Below are positions 7,752 to 17,254 of a stretch of DNA of 63,955 bases, in pieces. Positions within the stretch are counted from its first letter, which is position 1. Each line of letters opens with the position of its first letter. A program made the position numbers and the translations under genes. The notes under the pieces are model-generated. The model saw only the letters and a program-made list of their open reading frames with translations, did no database searches and was not told the DNA's origin. The stretch covers positions 17,463 to 81,417 of the forward strand of contig JAUJOK010000025.1 of the NCBI GenBank assembly GCA_030447685.1. Direction: 5' to 3'. The stretch is from Armatimonadaceae bacterium (GTDB lineage Bacteria > Armatimonadota > Armatimonadia > Armatimonadales > Armatimonadaceae).

Positions 7752-8615
7752 TTACTCGTCCGGCGGTAATAGGTCGAGAGTGGGACCGACTTCGCCCGCG
7801 GTTTCCGGCGCGCTGGAAAGCGGACGCAGGTGGCTCCCGTGCAGGGCATCGTCGTTTTCCAGGTTGAAAAGACGCTGCGCATTGTTGCTCAGAATGCGCG
7901 CTCGATCTTCCGGTGAAAGTTCAAGGTCATCCAGAAGGCCCAGCACGGCAGCCGGGTCCGTACGCGGCGCGCCCGAGGCGAAAAGAAGCTTACGTGAGCC
8001 GTGCATGATCTGCATGGCGTAGGCTATTTTGTCCGCGCAAAGGGCACCCGAAATATCCAGGTGCAGATTCAGCGGGCGCGCGGCAATGTCCACGGCATCG
8101 CGCCAATCGTCGCCGCCCATGCCGGAAGCAACAATCCGCGTGGAGTTCATTTCGCGGGCTATCTCGGCAATATGCAGCATGGCTTCCCCCGAGGGAGCGG
8201 CGATCAGAAGGGGCCGGGCGAAGCGGCGGTAGGCAACCATCACCTCCTGAACCGCCCGCAGGGTGATGGGCCTGCCCGTCGCCGGGTCTGGATATAAAGC
8301 CACACCCACAAACCGATCGCCGTACAGATAGCGGCGCATCTGCGCGCTGGCTTCGGCGGGGTGGTCGGGATGGACCACCAGCCAGCCGCGCATCTGCGGG
8401 TACTGCGCCACGGCCTCGGCGACGGCGGTATTGCCCGCGCCGGGGTCGAAGCGGCGGGCCAGATCAGAGGCAATAAAGGCCGACTGGATGCCCCGTGACA
8501 GCAGCAAATCCTGCACCTGCTGGGCATCGCTCCATCCCGGCGCGAACGGCGTTTCTCCCCAGCCGCAGTGAACATCAATAATCTCCTCGGCTGCGCCGTC
8601 AGATGTTGCCATCAT
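7752..8615 (-). CDS. Amidohydrolase-fold protein with degenerate metal site, second of a pair
   Basis: A 287-residue protein of the amidohydrolase-2 (TIM-barrel) superfamily. It opens with IIDVHCGWGE, where the family normally has an HxH metal-binding pair; here only the first His remains. Later segments follow the family: GWLVVHPDHP, FVGVALYPDP, RIVASGMGGDDW, KLLFASGAPRTDP and ILSNNAQRLFNL near the end. The last two match the usual strand 8 and the NA(x)RLF helix. Start ATG 8615 overlaps the stop of the upstream twin (ATGA), so the two are translationally coupled and probably form one unit. Loss of metal ligands argues against ordinary hydrolase chemistry; the substrate is unknown. Confidence 0.7.
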   Translation of the reverse strand: MMATSDGAAEEIIDVHCGWGETPFAPGWSDAQQVQDLLLSRGIQSAFIASDLARRFDPGAGNTAVAEAVAQYPQMRGWLVVHPDHPAEASAQMRRYLYGDRFVGVALYPDPATGRPITLRAVQEVMVAYRRFARPLLIAAPSGEAMLHIAEIAREMNSTRIVASGMGGDDWRDAVDIAARPLNLHLDISGALCADKIAYAMQIMHGSRKLLFASGAPRTDPAAVLGLLDDLELSPEDRARILSNNAQRLFNLENDDALHGSHLRPLSSAPETAGEVGPTLDLLPPDE

Positions 8616-9350
8616 GTGGGGTTCCCCAACGCGGATTGGTTTTTCAACAGTCGCCGCGCGTTCTCGCCCAGCACCTGCCGTCGGTCTTCTTCCGTCAAAC
8701 CGGCGTGGCGAATCAGGGCGAGGGCAGCGCCCAGAGAGCAGACCGGCGCGCCGGAGCCGAAGACCACGCGGCCTGCGCCCAGAGCGCCGACCACATACGC
8801 CACTTCGCCGATACCGCGCAGACCGTTCGTAGTGATATATACCGCGTCGGATTCCCTGGCTACGGCCACCGCCTCCGTCAGCGTCGCCTCTCCGGAGACG
8901 CCGCTGAGAAGAATGGGACCGGTATAGCCGGTATCCTGCACCAGGGAAAGTACTGCGGTAGCATCGCCGGGGCGGCGCGCTTCCCACAGGAGTGGAATCG
9001 AAGCGCGGGCAGCCAGGGAACGCAGCATGCCGCGTACCGGCGCGTAATCCGTCGGCCAGTTCTGTGTCGCGGGAAAAAAGCCCAGCAGAGCCGCGCCTTC
9101 AGGGACGTGAAGCGCCGCCGCTGCCGGTGTGCGCGGGTCCAGCACAAAGGCGGGCGCAAGGCGCGGCTCTGCCGCACAGGCCGTGGCGGTTTCGCGGTTC
9201 CCTTCCCCGGCGGCATAATGCAGCGCGCGTGTGGACAGCGTGGCGGCGTTGGAAACCCGGTGTCGGTCCAGAAGCGTGATAAGCGATGCGATTCCCGTTC
9301 CGCCTTCGGCGGACGGGGTGCCGAAAAAGGTGCACAGATCGAAAATGGCT

Positions 9351-9358
<8 letters not shown>
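8612..9358 (-). CDS. Amidohydrolase-fold protein lacking the HxH metal motif, first of a pair
   Basis: A 248-residue relative of the gene that follows it. The first strand reads IFDLCTFFGT, so both histidines of the HxH metal motif are absent. The barrel is otherwise recognisable: GAALLGFFPA, ILLSGVSGEATLTEAV, RVVFGSGAPVCSLGAAL and VLGENARRLL. Strand 8 (VFGSGAP) and the terminal NARRLL helix match those of the neighbour, which supports an old duplication. It starts inside the end of gltX (8-base overlap) and its stop overlaps the next start, so gltX, this gene and its twin form one transcript. Confidence 0.68.
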
Positions 9359-10989
<1,631 letters not shown>

Positions 10990-10993
<4 letters not shown>

Positions 10994-11229
10994 TTTCGCC
11001 GGAAGCCTCGATCACCGTCGTAACCGTTGTTCAACTCCCGGTCAATAGCGGATGTAAATTCGGCCAGACTCGTACCGTATGCCCGAAGAAAGACGCGCAA
11101 CTCGATAATGTCAATCCGGCGTTCATACCGACTTACCTCTGTTTTCATCAATAACTTCACGTCGGGTGGAGATGGCGGGCCGCGCGCTTTGACCTTCGGG
11201 CCATAATCGCCATTGTGTCTGGGTTCCAT
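10990..11229 (-). pseudogene. Truncated Xre-type regulator remnant
   Basis: The 79-residue frame ends in VSRYERRIDIIELRVFLRAYG, a close match to the recognition helix and following region of Xre-family regulators (normally ...VSKYERGERRIDVIELREFLRALG). The N-terminal helices of the helix-turn-helix are missing and are replaced by unrelated, Pro-rich sequence. It therefore looks like the 3' remnant of a regulator gene, and an intact DNA-binding domain is unlikely. It could still be a tiny expressed protein. Confidence 0.45.
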
Positions 11230-11298
11230 CAGCGGCTGACTTCAACCCCTCTCCCGTACTGCGGAAGAGGGGGCTTTGTTTGCGGTGACGATGGGGCG

Positions 11299-11304
11299 TA
11301 TAAT
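11299..11304 (+). promoter_or_regulatory. -10 box upstream of the retropepsin module
   Basis: TATAAT at 11299-11304, with a weak TTTGTT 18 bases upstream (11275-11280). It is 55 bases before the ATG of the first gene of the module. Confidence 0.45.
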
Positions 11305-11359
11305 GAAAGTGGGGATGCCGAGAGATATGTCCCTACCAGGCTGACAGGAGACGAAGACA

Positions 11360-11630
11360 ATGCCGGTGCCGCGCTATAGCCCGGAAGAGTTCGCTCGGCG
11401 GGGGCGGGAATGGTATGAGAAAGAGAGATTCGACAGAACGTAGAATCAGGCAACGAGGGCAAGGCTGTCATTATTGACATCGAGACGGGCGACTATGAGA
11501 TGGACCAGGACTCGCTGGCGGCAACCCATCGTTTCCTGGCGAAGAAGCCAGACGCGCAGCTTTATGCTATCCGCGTTGGGTATCCGCCTTCGCCAAACGG
11601 GGCGGTGGCTGGAGCCTGTCCCGCCGATGA
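11360..11630 (+). CDS. Conserved partner of the retropepsin-like gene, two frame breaks
   Basis: Start ATG 11360 follows AGGAG by nine bases. The joined product of about 90 residues begins MPVPRYSPEEFARRGREWYE, continues as EGKAVIIDIETGDYEMDQDSLAATHRFL and ends RGGGWSLSRR. I know proteins of this layout (IDIETG... then a Gly/Arg-rich end) only as an uncharacterised family that usually sits directly upstream of a clan AA aspartic protease, as here. One base appears to be missing near 11416 and another near 11583. The TGA at 11628-11630 overlaps the ATG of the protease (ATGA), which supports this joined reading and translational coupling. No function is known to me. Confidence 0.6.
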
Positions 11631-12001
11631 TCACCGGGATTGTCCTGCTGGCGCGTCGCGAAGCGCTGGTGCGTCTTCTGGTGCGGGGTGGCGAGGGAAG
11701 GGCAAGCGAGGTGGAAGCGGTTCTCGACACGGGCTTCACGGAAGAGCTATCTCTGCCGCAAGACCTGATTGACGCGCTGCTGCTCCCCTTTGTTCGTACG
11801 GAGTCCACCATGCTGTCGGACGGGAGCATTATAGAATGCAATGTGCATGAGGGAGTTGTGGTATGGGATGGCGCAGAGCGCGTTGTTCTCGTCCAGGCTG
11901 CCAAGGGTAGTCCTCTCATTGGCATGTCCTTGCTCCTTGACCATCTGGTGACTCTTCCGGTCACGGACAGCGGGCAGGTGACTATTGAAGTCTTGCCCTG
12001 A
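11627..12001 (+). CDS. Retropepsin-like clan AA aspartic protease
   Basis: A 124-residue protein with one retropepsin-like domain. The catalytic motif is VLDTGFTEELSLP (Asp-Thr-Gly near residue 37), and the family's second hydrophobic-hydrophobic-Gly element is PLIGMSLLLDH near the C-terminus. DGSIIE occupies the flap region. Retropepsins of this size act as homodimers, each chain giving one aspartate. Start ATG 11627 overlaps the stop of the upstream partner. The host substrate is unknown; a regulated partner-protease or toxin-antitoxin-like role is only a hypothesis. Confidence 0.75.
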   Translation: MITGIVLLARREALVRLLVRGGEGRASEVEAVLDTGFTEELSLPQDLIDALLLPFVRTESTMLSDGSIIECNVHEGVVVWDGAERVVLVQAAKGSPLIGMSLLLDHLVTLPVTDSGQVTIEVLP

Positions 12002-12013
12002 TATCGAAGCCTG

Positions 12014-13296
12014 CTATCCGCGATAGCTGATAACGATGTCGAGAGGGCCGAAATCGCCGGTTCGGGTATCGCCGCCATCATCGGTGCGGTTTGCGCCGAC
12101 ACTATACAGGGTGAAGCCGCGCCGCCCGGTGCGCCGGTATTGCAGCAGTTTGCCGGTAAACGGGTCGAGCGGTGCGGCGGGGTCATATCCGCGACCGACA
12201 TCGGCAGATCGCCGGTTCGCAGCCGGTGCTCCAGCATACCGACCAGCGTCTGGCGCAGAACGCGCCGGGCGACAGCGCCCATCGCAAAAGGCGCGGCGTT
12301 CCCATAGCCGGGAAGGTGCTGCGCCAGCAGTTCGCCGCCGGGCCTATTGGCCTCACGGACGGCTTCCGCTCCGGCAGCGCGCAGTGTCTTTTCCGCCGCC
12401 GACAGATCCCCGCGTCCCGCCGCCAGTTCGCGGAAAATCCGCCGCCACGCCGCCAGATGGCGCGCTTCCCAGGCGTCCAGAATAACCCCGCGCGCCGCCG
12501 TATCCGGGCGCACCCCGGCAAGCGGCGTGCCCTGAGCAATAATAGCCGCGAAGACGTTGCTGTTCGTTCGAGCCTTGGCGAAGCTGCTGCGCGCAAAAAG
12601 AAGCTCGCCGCGCAGAACATAGCGCAGGTCCGGGGTCGTCGAAAACGCGGCAAGTGTGGCGCGCGCCGCTTTTATGGCGTTTCTGTCCTCCTGATGGGCC
12701 AGCAAAACATCGACAAACCAGCGGTCGGCGATGGCGTCGATAGTCATCTGCACGAGAAGGGCGATAAAGATCGGTTCCTGCCCGGCGTGGCGGGCGATAC
12801 GCGCGCCGCGAACGAGGGCGCGAAACGCCTCGGCGGGCTTTTTGGCATCGCTTGCCAGGACCGCCTGCGCGGCCCGCATCCGTGCCAGACGGCGCAGGGT
12901 GGGGAAATAGGGAAAGGCAATGTCCGGCGCGTCTTCCCAGCGCACGCCGAAGTCGCAATACGACAGCCCGGCGGCGTGGTTGGCGAGCCGCATCTGGGCG
13001 TCCCACCGCCGAAGCAGCGCCGCCGCCGCCCCCCTGTCCTTACCGGTGCGCTCCGGGCGAAGCAGCGCACTCAGCGTCGCTTCGGCGGCGTCACCGTCTC
13101 CGGCGCGGGCGAAGTCGGCGTGGATCTGCACGTAGACCGGCGCGGCATTCTGCTCGCGGGGGACGGGCGCGCGGCGCAGGTCGGAGGGCGTGAGCGGCAG
13201 GCCCTCGCGCTGCGCCCCGGCAAGCTGAGAGGACAGCGTTCGCGCCACACGCCGGTACTCGCCCAGCCGCTGACGGCTCAGGACGGGAGGGGGCAT
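12014..13296 (-). CDS. Conserved hypothetical protein with C-terminal DPFTGK motif, one frame break
   Basis: A protein of about 427 residues, mostly alpha-helical, with no clear signal peptide. The middle is rich in Ala/Arg helices. The C-terminus reads [14 protein letters not shown] then [16 protein letters not shown], a tail I know from many Planctomycetes/Armatimonadota secreted or prepilin-related proteins. One base is missing near 12180 (ADM then [12 protein letters not shown] in the next frame), so the true stop is the TAG at 12014-12016. Its start lies 19 bases inside the end of lon, so it is co-transcribed with lon. No function is proposed. Confidence 0.55.
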
Positions 13297-15763
13297 GGCT
13301 CTGCTATCGGGGCGAGCAGGGCGCGGCCCAGCACCTCGTCGGCAGTCGAGACAAGTTCGAAGGTCATATCGGCGCGAACGTCGCCGGGAATGTCTTCCAG
13401 GTCTTTTTCGTTTTCCGCCGGAAGCAGCACATGCCGCACGCCCGCCCGGTGCGCCGCCAGCACCTTCTCCTTGATGCCGCCGACCGGCAGCACCTTGCCG
13501 CGCAGGGTTATCTCGCCGGTCATGGCGATGTCCTTGCGAACAGGCCGACCGGATAGCGCGGAGGCAAGCGCCGTCGCCATCGTCACGCCCGCCGAGGGGC
13601 CGTCTTTGGGAACCGCGCCCGCCGGAACATGCACATGAATATCCCGTCCCGCCCCGGCGTTTTCCGGCATGCCCAGCGACACGGAGCGTGAGCGAACGAA
13701 CGTCAGCGCCGCCTGCGCGACTCTTTCATGACGTCCCCCAACTGCCCGGTAAGCGTTAAGCGGCCCTCATTCGTGGCGGCGCGGGTCAGGGCGACCTCGA
13801 TGCTGACGGTATCGCCGCCCGCCTCGGTATAGACCAGGCCGGTCGCCGCGCCGATCTCGTCGTTCTCCTCGGCAACACCATAATGAAAACGCCGCCCACC
13901 CAGATACCCTTTCAGGTCTTCGATCCGCACCGTCGTCTTCTGCGTCTCGCCACCCGCTACTTTGCGCGCCACCTTGCGGCAGATACTGCCGATCTCGCGC
14001 TCCAGGTTGCGCACGCCCGCTTCACGCGTGTAATCGCGGATAAGGCGGATCAGCGCGGTCTGCTCGAAGGCAAGCAGTTCGTCGGTCAGGCCGTGGTCTT
14101 TTATCTGCTTGGGAACCAGGAACCCCTCGGCGATTTTGAGCTTCTCATCCTCGATATAGCCGGTGAAGTTGATGACCTCCATACGGTCGCGCAGGGCGGG
14201 CGGTATCGGGTCTAACAGGTTCGCCGTCGTGATGAACATCACGTCGCGCAGGTCGAAGGGAACCTCCAGGTAATGGTCGGAGAACTCGCCGTTCTGCTCC
14301 GGGTCCAGCGCCTCCAGAAGCGCGGCAGACGGATCGCCCCGGAAATCGTTGCCGATCTTATCGATCTCGTCCAGCATGAAGACGGGGTTGCGGTGCCCTG
14401 CCTGCTTGATGGCCTGCAGGATACGCCCCGGCATCGCCCCGATATAGGTGCGCCGATGGCCGCGAATCTCGGCCTCGTCACGGACGCCGCCCAGGCTGAC
14501 ACGGATAAACTTTCTTCCCAGGGCGCGGGCGATGGAGCGGCCCAGACTGGTTTTGCCGACGCCCGGCGGCCCGGCGAAGCATAGGATCGGCCCCTTCAGC
14601 GTCCCGGCCAGCTTACGCACCGCCAGGAACTCCAGAATGCGCTCCTTGACTTTGGGCAGACCGTAGTGGTCCTCGTTCAGAATCGCCTCGGCCTCATCCA
14701 TATCCAGCCGCTCGTCCGTCTGCTGCGACCAGGGCAGGCCGACCAGCCAGTCGAGATAGGTGCGGATGATTCCCGATTCCGGCGATGCGGGCGGGGTCTT
14801 CTCGAAGCGGTCCAGCTCCTTCAGGGCGCGCTCGCGGGGAATCTCCGGCATGTTCGCCGCCTCGATCTTTTCGCGGTATTCGTCGATCTCGCCGCCGCGC
14901 TCATCGCGCTCGCCCAGCTCCTGCTGAATCGCCTTGAGCTGCTCGCGCAGGATAAATTCGCGCTGGGTGGAACCCATCTCCTTTTCGACGCGGGCGCGGA
15001 TATTCTTCTGAATCTCCAAAATCTCGAACTCTTTGACCAGCACGCCGCCCAACTGATCGAGGCGCTCGCGCACGTCCAGCGTTTCGAGTATCTGCTGCTT
15101 CTGCTCGACACGCAGCGACAGGTAAGGGGTGATCGTATCGGCGAGCCGTCCGGGATCATCCAGATTCAGCACATTGATGAGCGCCTCGGGCGGGATGTTC
15201 TTGCCGACATTGACAATCTCCTCGAACTGCTTCGTTACCGAACGGATCAGCGCTTCGATCTCGACACCGCGCTCGTCATTCACCTCTACCGGCTCGGTAC
15301 GCACCAGAAAATGCGGCTCCGTCTGCAAAAACTGCATCAGGCGCACGCGGCGGATACCTTCCAGCATAACCCGCACGGTACCGTCGGGAATCTTAAGAAC
15401 CTGCAATACTTCGGCGACGATACCCATGCGATAGATGTCGTCCGGCTCAGGGTCTTCAGTGACCAACTGCCGCTGCGCCGCCAGCAGCAGAAAGCGGCTG
15501 CCCTCCATCGCGGCATCCACCGCCTTGACCGACTTGTCCCGCCCGACCATGAGCGGAAAGATCATGTGGGGAAAGTAGACGTTATCACGGATCGGCACGA
15601 GCGGGAGAAGGTCGGGAAGAACGCGTGACTCATTGTCGTCGTTCGGGCTGTCGGCGGCATCTTCTAATTCTTCCAGCAGGTCGCCCTGAAGTACGGCAGT
15701 AGCGGCAGCAGCAGCGGCTTCGGTTTCGGCGGCTTTTTTATTTTTTGCGGAGGCGCGGGGCAT
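13278..15763 (-). CDS. lon: ATP-dependent protease Lon, one frame break
   Basis: Degrades damaged and regulatory proteins in the cytoplasm as a hexamer. The N-terminal substrate-binding domain starts with [19 protein letters not shown]. The AAA+ domain has Walker [12 protein letters not shown] and Walker [10 protein letters not shown]. The protease domain has the catalytic Ser in DGPSAGVTM and Lys in [14 protein letters not shown]. One G is missing near 13722, after DVMKES, and the frame resumes at [16 protein letters not shown]. Joined length is about 828 residues, normal for LonA. A 40-residue Ala/Glu-rich extension precedes the domain. The gene following it overlaps its 3' end. Confidence 0.93.
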
Positions 15764-15888
15764 TAAGGCTTGTCCTCAGTGGGCACAAAGGCGCGTGGGC
15801 TTCCTGAAAGGCCAGCACGCGGTTGTTTTCTTCATTCTACAGTACCCCGAAGCGAATCGCCACCGTACAGCGGACGGGTATAATCTGC

Positions 15889-15918
15889 TTGCGGACCGAG
15901 CCGCTGTTTTGCTATAAT
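15889..15918 (+). promoter_or_regulatory. Probable promoter of the ferredoxin gene
   Basis: TTGCGG (15889-15894), 18-base spacer, TATAAT (15913-15918). A second TATAAT lies at 15879-15884 without a good -35. The start codon is about 70 bases downstream. Confidence 0.5.
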
Positions 15919-15986
15919 AAACCTCACCACTTCCTCGCATGCAGGCCCGCGGGGATTGTAAAGAAGGATATACCAGGAGTATCTTT

Positions 15987-16229
15987 ATGCCCTATGTGAT
16001 TGCGGAGCCGTGCGTCGGTGTCAAGGATAAGTCGTGCGTCGCCGTATGCCCGGTCGATTGCATCCACGGAACCGATGACGACGACCAGCTTTACATTGAC
16101 CCCGCCGAATGCATCGACTGCGGCCTGTGTGAGCCGGAGTGCCCCGTAGACGCTATCTTCATGGAAGACGAAGTGCCCGAACAGTGGAAATCGTTTATCG
16201 AGAAGAACGCCGCCTACTTCCAGCAGTAG
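15987..16229 (+). CDS. fdxA: 7Fe-type ferredoxin (3Fe-4S / 4Fe-4S)
   Basis: An 80-residue soluble electron carrier. The cysteine pattern C9, C17, C21, C25 and then CIDCGLCEPECPVDAIF matches the seven-iron ferredoxins of the Thermus/FdxA type, in which EPCVGVKDKSC lacks the second Cys and so builds a 3Fe-4S centre, while the second motif gives a 4Fe-4S centre. The C-terminal VPEQWKSFIEKNA is also typical of that type. ATG 15987 follows AGGAG by seven bases. It stands alone between lon (divergent) and the thioesterase gene. Confidence 0.92.
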   Translation: MPYVIAEPCVGVKDKSCVAVCPVDCIHGTDDDDQLYIDPAECIDCGLCEPECPVDAIFMEDEVPEQWKSFIEKNAAYFQQ

Positions 16230-16299
16230 CAGCAGCTTCGCCCGCCGACCTATCGGGGGACGCGCCCGGCGCTGGCCGTTCCCCGCTGTTTTACACCCC

Positions 16300-16704
16300 G
16301 TGACTCAGCCTCTTACCGCGCGTGTTTGCGTCCGCTCCTACGAACTGGACTCCTTCGGCCACGTCAACAACGCCGTCTATCTGAACTATCTGGAAGAGGC
16401 CCGCGCCGAGTTTTTGAAGCAGGTCGGGCTGTCCTTCGATGACTTTGCCCGCCTCGGTGTGCATCTGGTGATCATCGAGGCGCATATCAACTATCTCAGC
16501 CCCGCGTACTACGGTGACGAGATCGAGATCGTCGGCCAGTTCGCGGACGTAAAAGGCGCGTCGCTCACCATCACCTACACGCTGACGGAGACGCGCAGCG
16601 GGCGGCGCGTGGCGACGGCGGAAACGCGCGGCGCATTTGTTGACCCGATTACCGGGCGACCGGCGCGCGCGCCACAGGAGTTCCGCACGGCGTTCGGCGG
16701 CTAA
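16300..16704 (+). CDS. YbgC/4-hydroxybenzoyl-CoA thioesterase family acyl-CoA thioesterase
   Basis: A 134-residue hot-dog-fold protein. The family signature with the catalytic Asp reads YELDSFGHVNNAVYLNYLEE at residues 14-33, followed by LVIIEAHINYLSPAYYGDEI and TITYTLTE. Such enzymes hydrolyse short-chain acyl-CoA; the YbgC branch is linked to the Tol-Pal envelope system in other diderms, but no tol genes are visible here. The start is GTG 16300, as no upstream in-frame ATG exists near the domain. It faces the next gene convergently with a 16-base gap. Confidence 0.85.
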   Translation: MTQPLTARVCVRSYELDSFGHVNNAVYLNYLEEARAEFLKQVGLSFDDFARLGVHLVIIEAHINYLSPAYYGDEIEIVGQFADVKGASLTITYTLTETRSGRRVATAETRGAFVDPITGRPARAPQEFRTAFGG

Positions 16705-16720
16705 CGGCTCCTCCATCAGG

Positions 16721-17239
16721 CTACTCGTGATAGTAGCCCCACCTGCCCACCGATTCCAGAATGCCGCCGTAGTCGGATCGGGCATAGTTGCCGCTGGGAT
16801 GGAACACGAACACGTCACCGAAACTCCATCTATTCGGGCTGAACTCGTTGCGCACATGGATGAACAACGACCAGCCGCCCGCTTCTGGCACATTCCCCAC
16901 CATATAGTGCCAACGGTTCTGTGCCATGCTGCCAGGGGCAGGAAGCTGCCGCAGATATGTCGGGATAAGTGCTTCCAATGTGGCGGGCGGTTGCCCCTGT
17001 TTGGCGGTGTATACTTTGATTGCCTTGATGATGGGTTCGGCTTGCTGCATGGTTGCCCGCCGAGGAAGTGCTTCAGGGCGGATGCGCTGGGCCTGCTGCG
17101 ACTTTCGGTAAGCGGTGAAGATGAACGGGCCAACGAAACAGGCAATGGCGAACAAGCCGCAGAGGATAAAAGCGAGCACTAATTTGGCTGCGTTCGTTCG
17201 TCTCATGCCCATCGCCTTCCACTTTGCACGTTCCAACAC
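16721..17239 (-). CDS. Membrane-anchored protein of unknown function
   Basis: A 172-residue protein with a single N-terminal transmembrane helix (about residues 17-40, LVLAFILCGLFAIACFVGPF) and a periplasmic or extracellular domain. The layout, with short cytoplasmic N-terminus, one helix and an aromatic-rich domain containing PPATLEALIPTYLRQLPAPG, resembles pseudopilin-like C-terminal domains, but there is no GFxxxE prepilin motif. An upstream ATG and a second ATG at residue 10 are both possible starts. It lies 15 bases beyond the end of priA and may be the last gene of that operon. Confidence 0.55.
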   Translation of the reverse strand: MLERAKWKAMGMRRTNAAKLVLAFILCGLFAIACFVGPFIFTAYRKSQQAQRIRPEALPRRATMQQAEPIIKAIKVYTAKQGQPPATLEALIPTYLRQLPAPGSMAQNRWHYMVGNVPEAGGWSLFIHVRNEFSPNRWSFGDVFVFHPSGNYARSDYGGILESVGRWGYYHE

Positions 17240-17254
17240 GGCCCAACGCAGGCT

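Noticed and set aside
12172..13638. A 488-codon open frame on the + strand
   Set aside because: It lies antisense to the lon 3' end and the 12.0-13.3 kb gene, has no family features and is a by-product of GC-rich codon use.
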